This document shows positions 35,726 through 44,638 of a stretch of DNA of 64,000 bases, piece by piece. Source of the stretch: Phycisphaeraceae bacterium (GTDB lineage: Bacteria; Planctomycetota; Phycisphaerae; Phycisphaerales; UBA1924). Positions within the stretch are counted from its first letter, which is position 1. Every line of letters begins with the position of its first letter. Position numbers and translations under genes: made by a program. The notes beneath the pieces are model-generated. The model had not been told where the DNA came from. It ran no database searches and saw only the letters and a program-made list of their open reading frames with translations. The stretch is taken from assembly GCA_020639235.1 (NCBI GenBank), contig JACKHC010000001.1, forward strand, positions 1 through 64,000, written 5' to 3'.

Positions 35726-35754
35726 AGGCCGGGCCGCCCCGGCCTCTTTCTTTG
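35726..35754 (+). terminator. Rho-independent terminator after the subtilase
   Basis: 8-bp perfect stem AGGCCGGG/CCCGGCCT (35726-35733 with 35738-35745), 4-nt loop, then CTTTCTTTG. Ends the sigma-CHAT-subtilase operon. Confidence 0.8.
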
Positions 35755-35898
35755 CGCCGGGGTCCCCGAACGACCCCGTGCCACACACTCCTCCACACAC
35801 TCGGGCTGTTGGCGAAGCGGCCTGAGTGTTTCGAACTCAAGAGCATCGGGACCGGCGCGCTGAGTATGCCGCGCGAGCAGTCGCCCGATGGTGTCAGA

Positions 35899-35916
35899 GG
35901 CCCGACGGATCGGGCC
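35899..35916 (+). other. Hairpin just before a ribosome-binding site
   Basis: A 7-bp GC stem GGCCCGA/TCGGGCC with loop CGGA ends 20 bp before the next start codon. It is not followed by a T-run, so it is more likely a 5'-UTR structure than a terminator. Confidence 0.4.
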
Positions 35917-35936
35917 GAGCATGGAAGGAGAAAATC

Positions 35937-37562
35937 ATGAACCAATCACCCGCACGCATCGCGCTGGGTCTACTGGCTGGGACCGTTGTATCGATCGTTT
36001 CGCCCGCGATGGCGAACGATGAGATCCGGGTCGAAACAGCGCTGACCGGGTCTGTCACCGGAACAAACGCGCCTCGGGGCGAGGCCGACTACCGCGTGAG
36101 CCCGGACCGCATCGACTTCAAGATCGAGATCGAGAAGTTGCCTGTAGGTTCTTACGAGTTTCTCGTCAACGGCGCATTCCAGAACACGATCGTGGTCGTT
36201 CCGACGGCAACAGGCAACGAGGGCGAACTGGAGTATTCCGATCCAGTCCGTGCGGGCAAGTTGCCGCTCGTGTTCAATCCGGATGGCGCCCGCTTCGAGA
36301 TCGCCAGCAACGGTGCGGTCATCCTGTCGGGCACGGCGACGCCCATCGGCGGCTCGCCCGGCGGTGGCGGCGGCGCCGGGGGAGGCGGATCGTCCGGTGA
36401 TGACAACTCGGGCGGCGGGTCCGGTGACGACAACCCGAGCGGCGACGACAACTCGGGCGGTGGGTCGTCGGGTGACGACAACTCCGGTGGCGGCTCGGGC
36501 GGCGGGACGCCGGTCGGAGACATCCCATCGGGCGGGCCACGCCTCGAGATCGAGACGTTCCTGTTCCCCACGGAGAATGGGATCAACGGGTCCAAGGGCG
36601 AAACCGACTTCCGCACCCGTCCCGATCGCGTGGATTTCAAGGTCGAGATCGAAGATGTGCCCCTCGGAACGTACGAGTTCTTCGTGAACGGCGCGTTCCA
36701 CGGGACGATCCAGGTCGTTTCGACCGCGAGCGGCCCGGAGGGCGAGTTGGAATACGCCAATCCGCCGCGGGCCGGCAAACTCCCGCTGACCTTTAATCCC
36801 GACGGCGCGCTCTTCGAAGTGAAGCGCGACGGAGTCGTCATTCTTGCGGCGCTGGCGCCGTTCTCGGATCAGCCCGGCGCGGCCAATGGCGGTGCGGTGA
36901 CCTTCCCGAAGCAGAAGATCAAAGGTTCGATGGATGTGCTCGACGACTCCCGCGCACGCGGGGTGGTGCGTGCGATCTCGAGCCGAAACAAGGCGAAACT
37001 CATCGCCCAGTTCGTGCGGCTCGATCCGGGTCTCTACACGTTCTGCTCCAACGGCAACGCGATCGCGGAGTTCGAGTTTGTGAGCGGGAAGCAGCGAATC
37101 ATCATGTCGAGCATCCCCGGTGCGAACGAGATGCTCCTCAACTTCGATCCGACAAACTCTTCATACGAACTGATGCGCGACGGTGTGATGGTCATGAGCG
37201 GCTCGCTCGACGGGACAGCACTTGGCAACGGCGTGCTCCCGCTCGGTGAGATCGAACGCTCATTCTCGAACTCGGGCGTCGATATCGACGCGGCGGGTCG
37301 GGCGCGGCTTCGCACCCGTGCGGATCGGACCGATTTCAATGTTGAGGTCGAAGACCTTGATGTCGGCGAGTACCGCCTTGTCGTAGACGGCCTGGAGGCC
37401 GGCACGATCCGGGTTGTCGCGACCGAGGATGGCACCGAAGGCGAGATCGAGTTCCAGAACCCCACCGACGACCCCGACAAGATCCTGCTGACCTTCGACC
37501 CGCGTGGCCGGACGATTCAGGTGATGGACGGTTCGATCGTGGTTCTCTCGCTGGTGTTCTGA
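35937..37562 (+). CDS. Secreted protein built from four copies of a beta module
   Basis: 541 residues from ATG 35937 (GGAAGGAG upstream). Signal peptide about 1-25 (cut near AMAND). Four related modules of about 90 residues follow, with pattern DF.T.PDR.DFK.EIE..P.G.YEF.VNGAF...I.VV and EGELEY..P. Modules 1 and 2 are close; 3 and 4 are more diverged. A Gly/Ser/Asp linker (about 138-195, repeats of SGDDNSGGG) separates modules 1 and 2. A one-module relative is at 42658. The role is unknown; a structural or adhesive surface protein is likely. Confidence 0.8.
   Translation: MNQSPARIALGLLAGTVVSIVSPAMANDEIRVETALTGSVTGTNAPRGEADYRVSPDRIDFKIEIEKLPVGSYEFLVNGAFQNTIVVVPTATGNEGELEYSDPVRAGKLPLVFNPDGARFEIASNGAVILSGTATPIGGSPGGGGGAGGGGSSGDDNSGGGSGDDNPSGDDNSGGGSSGDDNSGGGSGGGTPVGDIPSGGPRLEIETFLFPTENGINGSKGETDFRTRPDRVDFKVEIEDVPLGTYEFFVNGAFHGTIQVVSTASGPEGELEYANPPRAGKLPLTFNPDGALFEVKRDGVVILAALAPFSDQPGAANGGAVTFPKQKIKGSMDVLDDSRARGVVRAISSRNKAKLIAQFVRLDPGLYTFCSNGNAIAEFEFVSGKQRIIMSSIPGANEMLLNFDPTNSSYELMRDGVMVMSGSLDGTALGNGVLPLGEIERSFSNSGVDIDAAGRARLRTRADRTDFNVEVEDLDVGEYRLVVDGLEAGTIRVVATEDGTEGEIEFQNPTDDPDKILLTFDPRGRTIQVMDGSIVVLSLVF
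36350..36515 (+). repeat. Tandem repeat encoding Gly-Asp-Asp-Asn-Ser linker
   Basis: Imperfect tandem units around GGTGACGACAACTCGGGC within the gene encode SGDDNSGGG-type segments. The spacing varies (12-33 bp), as expected of slippage-prone linkers. Confidence 0.75.
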
Positions 37563-37590
37563 CACCGGCACACTAGTCCGGGCCCTCACA

Positions 37591-37637
37591 GCGGACGGCG
37601 CGGCGCTCTTCGGGGCGCCCGCCGCTCCTTTCTTTTT
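37591..37637 (+). terminator. Rho-independent terminator
   Basis: A GC-rich hairpin (inner stem 37602-37608 with 37613-37619, loop TTCG, outer pairs around an unpaired A) is followed by TCCTTTCTTTTT. Ends the modular-protein gene. Confidence 0.75.
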
Positions 37638-37778
37638 GAGTTTCACGACCTGTTTGTCTGGATTGGTGTGTATCACCACGGGCTTTGGCGGGCTCCTGAT
37701 TCCTGAGCATGCCGCCCCGTTTCTTCCGGGCTACGCGGGTTGGGCGGCTCGAGTCGAGTCGATCAACGGAGACCTCAA

Positions 37779-40400
37779 ATGCATACGAAGAATGGATTGA
37801 CCCCCAAGATGACACGCGCGCTTTCCGGGTGTGCGGCCCTGATGTTGTGCGCTGGCGCTTCGGCGCAGACCACCGTCTCGGGCGCTTTGGATTTCAATGG
37901 CAATGGCCGCCACGACTCCGAGGACATCCAACTCGGCATAGGGTTCGACTGCAATCACAATGCGCTGCTGGACACGGCCGACGTGATGATGCCCCACTTC
38001 ACGGTCGCCTTGGAACAGATCAATGCGGTGGAGCAGTTCCAGAACAACGTCTGGGATGCTCGGCCGATCGACTTCAACCAGGACGGCCTTGACGATCTGG
38101 TTGTCATTGCCATGACAAGCACAAATCTCGGGGGCATCACGCTGTGGCGCAATGCCGGCGGCGCGGGCCTTGAGTATGTGACTCGGATCAACATGCCCAA
38201 TGCGCGCCCGACGGTGTTGCAGGTCGGGGATCTGAACAACGACGGCATGCAGGATTTCGTCGCCAGCGACTCCTCATACAATCAGGCGTATGTGTTTCTG
38301 GCGACCGGGCCTGAGACTTTCTCGGCCCCGCAGACGCTCCCGGGCCAGCCGGCGAACAACGGATCCACCGGCATCGATCTCGGCGATCTGGATCAGGACG
38401 GGGACCTGGATGTGGTCTTCTCGACCTGGTACCCGGGGATGATCAACACCTACATCAACGATGGCAAGGGCAACTTCACCGCCGGCGCCTGGTTCACGAC
38501 CGACCGCGAGCCGCGCGATGTGTCGATCGCCGATATCAATGGGGATGGCTTCCCAGATATCGCCGCGGCATGCGAGCACTGGTCCGGCCCATTCGACGAC
38601 GGCACCGCGGTCATTCACACGAACAACGGCGACGGCACTTATTCGTGGACCCACACGATCACCATGCCCGCCGGCGGACCTCCTTACAACAATCGAGCGG
38701 AAGCGAGATTCCTAGAACTCCGTGACATCAACAACGACGGCACCAACGACCTCATCACATCCTCGAGCGTCAGCAACATCGTCACGATTCACACCAATGA
38801 CGGCGCGGGCAACTTCACACTCTCACAATCGTTCGGCGGTTGGTGGCTCGAGTCCGATGCGCGGGATGTGAAACTGGTCGACCTCGACCTCGACGGGTGG
38901 CTCGACATGGTCTGGGGCGATGTCGATATGCACAAGGTCGCCATCTATCGCAATAACGCCGGAGTGTTCGAGTTCCATCAGAACTTCGCCTCGGGCAACT
39001 ACGGCGGATTCTCCGTTGCCGCGGGGGATTTCTCGGGCGATGGACTCCCCGATATCGTCGCGACGAACGACGCGTCGCGGACCTTTTCGATACTCGTGAA
39101 CAAGGGCGCCTTCAACTTCGACGCCGCCATCCAACTCCGCCCCTCGGAATACCCCGCATCATCTCAACTGGCGGACTTCACGGGTGACGGCATCACGGAT
39201 CTTTTCAGCATCCGCCAGCCCTATATCAGCGGCGACTCGTTTCTCTCGGTCTACGAGGGGCTGGGCGACGCGGTTTTCAGCAAGGAACCGATCGAGACAC
39301 TCCTTACCACGAGCATCGGCTACATCTTGGTGCGCGATGTCAATGAGGACGGAACTCCGGACCTCCTGAGCGTCACCGGTCCGTGCAAGGTCTTCCCGGG
39401 CAACGGTGACGGCACATTCGGCGCCGCGATCGAGTCACCGATCACCCCATTCGGGCTGCGGATAGTTACGGGCGATATCAATCTCGACGGTCACATGGAC
39501 ATCGCGTGGGTCGCGGGCGGGCATCCGTCCTTGCTCCGCGTGAGTTTCGGGGATGGCACGGGAGCATTCGGCGCATACACCGAATATACCGATGTCAAAG
39601 AAGACGAGTCCATCGGAATCGGCGATATCACAGGCGACGGCGCGCCCGAGATCTTCACGGGCCACCGTTACGGCATTTTCTCGATCCACCCCAACAACGG
39701 CGACGGAACATTCGGGACGCGACGCGACATCTATGTGCCCGGCACTTCGATCGACCCCGCATTCGGCGCGATCGCGATCGCAGATTTCGATGGCGATACG
39801 CACAACGATGTCGTCGTGTCCGGCTTCGGGCTGATGATGTTCCTCAATCCGCTCGGCGATGGAAATCTCCCCGAGACACCCGTCCAGGTTTCACAATACG
39901 GCGCCAGCATCCTGACCCCGACCGATGTCGATCTCGACGGTGATATTGACCTATACGCTCGCTCGGCGTCGGGCGTGGTGTTCTACAACCCCGGTAACGG
40001 TGTGTTCGGCGATCCCATGTTTCTCCCCCGATACGACTCGAACGCCCGCTCGATGGTCGTCGCTGACGCCAACAACGACGGGCGTCAGGACATCATGATC
40101 GGCCCGGAAAACTCCTGGAGCCAGTACCTGTTCCTGAACCTGCCTTCGATGGAGGCGGACGCGAACGCGAACATGGTGCCCGACTCATGCGAGGCCCCCG
40201 TGACCTGCCCAGGCGATGTCTCGGGACCGAACGGGGTCGCGGACGGGCGCGTCAACGTCGATGACCTGAACGCGATCCTCTCGCTGTGGGGCCTGAGCGT
40301 GCACCCAGGCGCGCCCGAGGATTTGGCCGGCGACGACGGCGTGATCGATGTTGATGACCTCAATGTCGTCCTGATCAACTGGCAGACCACCTGCAACTGA
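37779..40400 (+). CDS. Secreted FG-GAP / VCBS-repeat protein with dockerin-like C-terminus
   Basis: 873 residues from ATG 37779 (GGAG upstream). Signal peptide about 1-30. The body is about ten FG-GAP-like beta-propeller repeats with motifs such as DLNNDGMQDFV, DLDQDGDLDVV and DINGDGFPDIA, whose Asp-rich loops bind calcium. It resembles integrin-alpha-like surface proteins. The C-terminus (from Cys at 40206) is a two-repeat dockerin-like module, C-PGD ... VNVDDLNAIL ... VDDLNVVL ... TTCN, with Cys at each end. Together with three other dockerin-type proteins nearby it suggests a shared mode of surface attachment. Confidence 0.87.
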   Translation: MHTKNGLTPKMTRALSGCAALMLCAGASAQTTVSGALDFNGNGRHDSEDIQLGIGFDCNHNALLDTADVMMPHFTVALEQINAVEQFQNNVWDARPIDFNQDGLDDLVVIAMTSTNLGGITLWRNAGGAGLEYVTRINMPNARPTVLQVGDLNNDGMQDFVASDSSYNQAYVFLATGPETFSAPQTLPGQPANNGSTGIDLGDLDQDGDLDVVFSTWYPGMINTYINDGKGNFTAGAWFTTDREPRDVSIADINGDGFPDIAAACEHWSGPFDDGTAVIHTNNGDGTYSWTHTITMPAGGPPYNNRAEARFLELRDINNDGTNDLITSSSVSNIVTIHTNDGAGNFTLSQSFGGWWLESDARDVKLVDLDLDGWLDMVWGDVDMHKVAIYRNNAGVFEFHQNFASGNYGGFSVAAGDFSGDGLPDIVATNDASRTFSILVNKGAFNFDAAIQLRPSEYPASSQLADFTGDGITDLFSIRQPYISGDSFLSVYEGLGDAVFSKEPIETLLTTSIGYILVRDVNEDGTPDLLSVTGPCKVFPGNGDGTFGAAIESPITPFGLRIVTGDINLDGHMDIAWVAGGHPSLLRVSFGDGTGAFGAYTEYTDVKEDESIGIGDITGDGAPEIFTGHRYGIFSIHPNNGDGTFGTRRDIYVPGTSIDPAFGAIAIADFDGDTHNDVVVSGFGLMMFLNPLGDGNLPETPVQVSQYGASILTPTDVDLDGDIDLYARSASGVVFYNPGNGVFGDPMFLPRYDSNARSMVVADANNDGRQDIMIGPENSWSQYLFLNLPSMEADANANMVPDSCEAPVTCPGDVSGPNGVADGRVNVDDLNAILSLWGLSVHPGAPEDLAGDDGVIDVDDLNVVLINWQTTCN
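40206..40400 (+). other. Dockerin-like module of the FG-GAP protein
   Basis: About 64 residues, two F-hand-like repeats (VNVDDLN, IDVDDLN), opened by CPGD and closed by TTCN. Related modules close three other genes here. Confidence 0.7.
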
Positions 40401-40454
40401 CACCCATGCGAGGGCGGCACCAAAGCCGACTCGCTTCTCACGCCTCTCGCTCTT

Positions 40455-40490
40455 GGCGTCGGAGCCTTCTCGGGCTCCGACGCCGTTTTT
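40455..40490 (+). terminator. Strong Rho-independent terminator
   Basis: 12-bp perfect stem GGCGTCGGAGCC/GGCTCCGACGCC with 6-nt loop, followed by GTTTTT. Ends the FG-GAP gene. Confidence 0.92.
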
Positions 40491-40520
40491 GAACCAATGA
40501 GCCGGCGCGAGCTCGGACGA

Positions 40521-40549
40521 TTGACGATATAATGATCTTGATTTATACT
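40521..40549 (+). promoter_or_regulatory. Sigma-70-like promoter of the beta-helix gene
   Basis: TTGACG at 40521-40526, a 17-bp spacer and TATACT at 40544-40549, in an AT-rich dip behind the terminator. This is the best housekeeping-type promoter seen in the window. Confidence 0.7.
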
Positions 40550-40553
40550 TTCA

Positions 40554-40577
40554 ATCCCTGAATGCTGTATCAGGGAT
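40554..40577 (+). other. 8-bp stem-loop in the 5' leader
   Basis: Perfect inverted repeat ATCCCTGA/TCAGGGAT with 8-nt loop, near the expected start of transcription, 70 bp before the start codon. It could stabilise the mRNA 5' end or bind a dimeric regulator. Confidence 0.5.
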
Positions 40578-40646
40578 CTGTTTCACGGCTCCTGTCGTGC
40601 GAGCCGCCATCTCAACGCGGCTGTGAGGCAATACAAGGAGACCACC

Positions 40647-42458
40647 ATGACCATTGCGCGATCATTCCCGGCCCTGAGCGTCCTTCTGGCGGCGTCGGCG
40701 GCCCTGTCGGACACCGTCGTCGTCACCACCGGATTTGACGACATCGATATCGATTGGCAGACCGCGACCATCGCCGACCTGCCCGGCCCGGACGGGAAGG
40801 TTTCGTTTTCCGAGGCGATGATCGCCACGAACAATACGCCGGGGCACGACCGGATCGAGTTCGCCATCCCGCAACGCGAATGGCAGTTGCAGTTTCTGTT
40901 CCCGGGCCGGGCGGTCGTGAAGGCGATCAACACCTTCTTCTGGCGCGCCAACGACTCGGTAACGATCGACGGCACGAGCCAGACCGCGTTCACCGGAGAC
41001 ACCAATCCCGACGGGTGGGAGGTCGCGTTCTATGGCGGCGGGGTGTATGTCAATGGCGATGACAGCGAGGTCACCGGGATTGACTCACTTCCACTGGATG
41101 TGACTGGTGACAATGCGCTCATTCATGGCATGAGCGGAACGACAAACATCACCCTCTACGACAGCCACGGCTCGGTGGTGCGCGACAACATCGGGGGCAC
41201 GATCAAAGTCGATCGATCCAATAATGTGACCGTGATCGGGAACACGGTTCGGCGCGTGCGTGTGCAAGGATTCGTGAGCGAGTTCGGCACCGGCCCGGTG
41301 CTCAACACGCGGGTCGGCGGGCCGACGCTCGCCGAACGCAACTACATCACCGGCTACGGCACGCACAACGGCGAGGGTTACCCCGGCGGCACAACGGTCG
41401 AGCTCTTCGACACGACCGGGACGATTGTGGAGAACAACTGGATCGGCACGACACCCGACGGCATGTCCAGCGGGAGTAACGCATCGACCCAGGGCATCGG
41501 GTTCTCGGGCGAGAATCACGATGTGCTGATCCAGAACAACCGCATCGCAGGGATTCTGGGCATCGGCATGGGGCCGCATGCCGCGGGGCTGTTGTTCGGT
41601 TACGGCATTCTCGTCGGCGGGACGGGCAGCGGCGTTGTCATCACGGGCAACACAATCGGGCTCAACGCCTCGGGTGAACCGGTGCTGGGGAGTGTGACCG
41701 GGATCGAGGTGTCCGACTACTTCGCCGGACCGATGCAGGATGTCACGATCGGCGGCACGAATGCCGGGGACGGAAACGAGATCGCGGGCCACCTGTTCAA
41801 CGGCGTGACGATCGAGCCGTCGGTCTCGGGTGTCCGCATCGCTGGCAACTCGATTCATGCGAACGGCGCGTTAGGGATCGAGCTTCTCAACACGGGTTTC
41901 AACTACGGCGTGACGCCCAATGATCCGCTCGATGGCGATACCGGCGGAAACGAGCTCCAGAACTACCCAATGCTGACGGGTGCCGCCGCGGAGGGCGCTT
42001 CGGTACACATCACCGGATCGCTCGACTCGGCGCCTAATCGGGCATTCACGATCGAGTTCTTCGCCAGCAGCGAGTGCGATCCGACAGGATTCGGCGAGGC
42101 CGAACGGTTCCTCGGACGGGTCGATGTGATGACCGATAGCAGCGGCATCGCGGACATCGACGCGACGATCATGTCACCCGTTTCCGGATCGGAGTGGATT
42201 ACCGCCACGACAACGGACAAGACCACGAACAACACGAGCGAGTTCTCGGCGTGCCTCGGCGTCACCGGTAGCGGAGCGTGTCTCGGCGATGCGTCGGGTA
42301 ATGCTGTTGTGGATGTTGACGACCTGAACATGATCCTCGGAGCGTGGGGCACAGAAGTCGGCGCGGGCTCGCCGCTCGATCTGGCGGGCCCCGACGGCTG
42401 GGTCGATGTCGACGATCTGAATATGGTCCTGGCGCATTGGGGCACGACCTGCCCGTAA
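40647..42458 (+). CDS. Secreted right-handed beta-helix protein with dockerin-like C-terminus
   Basis: 603 residues from ATG 40647 (AAGGAG upstream). Signal peptide about 1-22. The N-terminus resembles the CSLREA-type domain seen in front of beta-helices (SFSEAMIATNNTPGHDRIEF). The body (about 100-450) repeats N-x-V/I-x-G-N-T steps typical of a parallel beta-helix, e.g. VTVIGNTVRRV and VVITGNTIGL. Such proteins often bind or cleave polysaccharides, but no catalytic residues can be assigned. The C-terminus is a Cys-capped dockerin-like pair (VDVDDLNMIL, VDVDDLNMVL, ending TTCP). Confidence 0.85.
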   Translation: MTIARSFPALSVLLAASAALSDTVVVTTGFDDIDIDWQTATIADLPGPDGKVSFSEAMIATNNTPGHDRIEFAIPQREWQLQFLFPGRAVVKAINTFFWRANDSVTIDGTSQTAFTGDTNPDGWEVAFYGGGVYVNGDDSEVTGIDSLPLDVTGDNALIHGMSGTTNITLYDSHGSVVRDNIGGTIKVDRSNNVTVIGNTVRRVRVQGFVSEFGTGPVLNTRVGGPTLAERNYITGYGTHNGEGYPGGTTVELFDTTGTIVENNWIGTTPDGMSSGSNASTQGIGFSGENHDVLIQNNRIAGILGIGMGPHAAGLLFGYGILVGGTGSGVVITGNTIGLNASGEPVLGSVTGIEVSDYFAGPMQDVTIGGTNAGDGNEIAGHLFNGVTIEPSVSGVRIAGNSIHANGALGIELLNTGFNYGVTPNDPLDGDTGGNELQNYPMLTGAAAEGASVHITGSLDSAPNRAFTIEFFASSECDPTGFGEAERFLGRVDVMTDSSGIADIDATIMSPVSGSEWITATTTDKTTNNTSEFSACLGVTGSGACLGDASGNAVVDVDDLNMILGAWGTEVGAGSPLDLAGPDGWVDVDDLNMVLAHWGTTCP

Positions 42459-42487
42459 AGTCCGCAATACACTCGAGCGATGACGCC

Positions 42488-42515
42488 GGGCCCCTCCCTT
42501 GTGGAGGGGCCCTTT
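42488..42515 (+). terminator. Rho-independent terminator
   Basis: 10-bp perfect stem GGGCCCCTCC/GGAGGGGCCC with loop CTTGT, then TTT. Ends the beta-helix gene. Confidence 0.85.
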
Positions 42516-42657
42516 CAATTGATTCGTGGCGGAACACAACATTTTTCCTTGGTAGATGTATCTGGGCGGCTGGCGCGGGCTCCTTATCCATGAGGGCAAA
42601 AGAAACGTCGGACACGTTGTTCCGACCCAACTGCGATTTGGATACAGGAGACTTCAG

Positions 42658-43077
42658 ATGAACCGCACTCTCTCACTCGCTCTCGCCGGACTCGCCTCGA
42701 CCGTGGTGGTGGCTTCGGCCTCGCAGTTCGCCCTCGCCGCGAACTCCAACTCGTTCCGCGTCCGTGCCAACCTCAGCGGCATGACGCTCGCCTCCGGCAG
42801 CGCCGATTATCGCGAGCGTCAGCGCGGAAACGTTCTCGAGCAGCGCTTCAGCGTCGAGGTCGAGGACTTCGCGCCCGACACCGAACTGGCCGTCGAAGTC
42901 AATGGCATGCTCTTTGGCACGATCATCACCGACGCCCTCGGCGGCGGCGAGCTGCAGTTCCGCACCGCGCAGTTCATCGATGATCCGGGCGACGGCACCC
43001 CGGTGCCCACCGATTTCCCGCACATCGCCGCCGGCGACTCGATCACCGTCGGCCCCATCTCCGGCACCTTCAACTGA
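42658..43077 (+). CDS. Small secreted one-module relative of the four-module protein
   Basis: 139 residues from ATG 42658 (CAGGAG upstream), with signal peptide about 1-27. The mature part matches one module of the 541-residue protein at 35937: GSADYRER, FSVEVEDF, VEVNGMLFGTI and GGGELQF align with its ADYRVSPDR, FKIEIEKL, FLVNGAFQNTI and EGELEY. It ends without dockerin or sorting signal. This suggests a family of exported proteins made of the same unit. Function unknown. Confidence 0.7.
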   Translation: MNRTLSLALAGLASTVVVASASQFALAANSNSFRVRANLSGMTLASGSADYRERQRGNVLEQRFSVEVEDFAPDTELAVEVNGMLFGTIITDALGGGELQFRTAQFIDDPGDGTPVPTDFPHIAAGDSITVGPISGTFN

Positions 43078-43186
43078 GCCGGCCCCACAGCGCCCCAACG
43101 GGCGACGAATGCACCCCCCGGCGCGCCAAACGCGCTCCGGGGGAATTCCAAAGTAAGACGCACCGATGCCGACGAAAGGTCCAAAG

Positions 43187-44032
43187 ATGAAGACTCAGAC
43201 AACGATCGCCTCCCTGCTGATCCTGGCCGCCGGTTCGATCGCGGCTGCCGGCGCCGGCACGCTCCCGGCGGAGTTCGACGAAGCCACACCCGACATCAAC
43301 CGCCTGTACTCCTACTTCGGCGGCGTGACCTCGTGGAGCATCGCCAACTCGCCGAATGTGATCCATACGGGCGACTCATGCCAGGTGAATATCAACTTCG
43401 TATCGAGCTTTTTCAACGCCAACGGCGTCGGTCTCGGCTCCAACCTCGTGACCGGCGCGGCGCTCGATGTGCCCGCCGATGCGGACACCTTCAGTCTGAC
43501 CGTCCAATCGCCCCCCGAGGGCACGCTGAGCGTCTCAATCACCATCCGCGAAGATGACAATCTCGACGGCGTGATCGACATCGGCAACGGCGATGATGAA
43601 TGGGTATCGCTGGCGATGTTCCTCGACCCGGGCACAAATGTCTACAACATCCCCTTCTCTCAGTTCGTGGACTCCGGTGGCGGGGACGGCAACGGCATCC
43701 AGAACTTCACGACGTCTTCCACGATGGCGTACATCATCAACTTCGAGACGCGCGCATCGAACCCGGGCGGGCTGATCACGGTTCCCGTGACGATGTACAT
43801 CGATCATGTCGGCTTCTACACGGGCCCGCAGTCGATCCCGACTCCCTCGTGCCCCGGCGACATCGCCAACAACGACTCCATGGTGGATGTCGACGATCTC
43901 AACGCGATCCTCTCGGTCTTTGGCTCGAGCGTCGGACCCGGCGATCCGCGCGATCTGGCGAACGCCGACGGGATCATCGACGTGGACGATCTGAATGTGA
44001 TACTCGCCAACTTCGGCGCGACCTGCCCGTAA
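43187..44032 (+). CDS. Secreted protein with dockerin-like C-terminus
   Basis: 281 residues from ATG 43187, which has AAAGG upstream; ATG 43166 would add seven residues. Signal peptide about 1-20. The middle (about 25-220) is a beta-rich domain with WSIANSPNVIHTG and an acidic IREDDNLDGVIDIGNGDDEW loop; it resembles a carbohydrate-binding or jelly-roll fold but no family can be named. The C-terminus (Cys at 43850 onward) is a two-repeat dockerin-like module closing with ATCP. Confidence 0.78.
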   Translation: MKTQTTIASLLILAAGSIAAAGAGTLPAEFDEATPDINRLYSYFGGVTSWSIANSPNVIHTGDSCQVNINFVSSFFNANGVGLGSNLVTGAALDVPADADTFSLTVQSPPEGTLSVSITIREDDNLDGVIDIGNGDDEWVSLAMFLDPGTNVYNIPFSQFVDSGGGDGNGIQNFTTSSTMAYIINFETRASNPGGLITVPVTMYIDHVGFYTGPQSIPTPSCPGDIANNDSMVDVDDLNAILSVFGSSVGPGDPRDLANADGIIDVDDLNVILANFGATCP

Positions 44033-44062
44033 CAGCATCGCACATGCCCATGGCATGAACGC

Positions 44063-44602
44063 CTATTCGATAATCGGCTCGGCCGAACCGATGCCCTTCG
44101 AACCGTCCGGCTTCTCGATCTCGATCCACCACTTCGCGCCGGGCGGGAGCGGATCGGGCGCAACCGCGTGGATGTCGTAGTCGTCGTGCGATGCGGCGTA
44201 CTCACCTTTGCCGACATATGAGAGCGTGCGATCCTCGGTGCCGATCCACGCGCGCACGATCGTCGCGCCCTTGTCGTTGTATGGAAGCTTTACGACCAGG
44301 TGGCCCTCGTGACCCGCTTCGATCGCGCCGTGGCCCTGGGCGAGTTCGATGGTCATCCCGTCGACCGTAATCGCGCCGAGCGACACCTCGTCGTGCGCGT
44401 GGTCATCTTCTCCCGCGTGATCGTCGGCGTGGTCCTCGTGAGTCGAGCCATCGTCGTGGGTGTGTGGTTCGTCGTCGTGCTGCTGGGTACCGGAGTCCTG
44501 CGTTGACTTGGCGCCCGGCTCGGACTTCTTGCATCCGGGAAGAGCGATCCCCGCGGCTGCAATGACGGCAAAGACGGGAAGGGCGTGCTTGAATGTGTTC
44601 AT
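44063..44602 (-). CDS. Histidine-rich lipoprotein of the metal-efflux operon
   Basis: 179 residues. Signal peptide with lipobox LPGC (Cys24). A His/Asp/Glu-rich stretch (about 42-70, HTHDDGSTHEDHADDH and more) is a likely metal-binding region. A small beta domain follows (about 80-179). Last gene of the RND operon, 36 bp after the pump gene. The role is probably periplasmic metal binding or delivery to the pump; no name can be given. Confidence 0.75.
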   Translation of the reverse strand: MNTFKHALPVFAVIAAAGIALPGCKKSEPGAKSTQDSGTQQHDDEPHTHDDGSTHEDHADDHAGEDDHAHDEVSLGAITVDGMTIELAQGHGAIEAGHEGHLVVKLPYNDKGATIVRAWIGTEDRTLSYVGKGEYAASHDDYDIHAVAPDPLPPGAKWWIEIEKPDGSKGIGSAEPIIE

Positions 44603-44638
44603 GATTCGTACTCCTTGAAGGATTGGTATCGAGATTGA

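Noticed and set aside
43078..43160. GC-rich hairpin after the 139-residue gene as terminator
   Set aside because: No T-run follows and the next gene is close; could be an intergenic structure at most.
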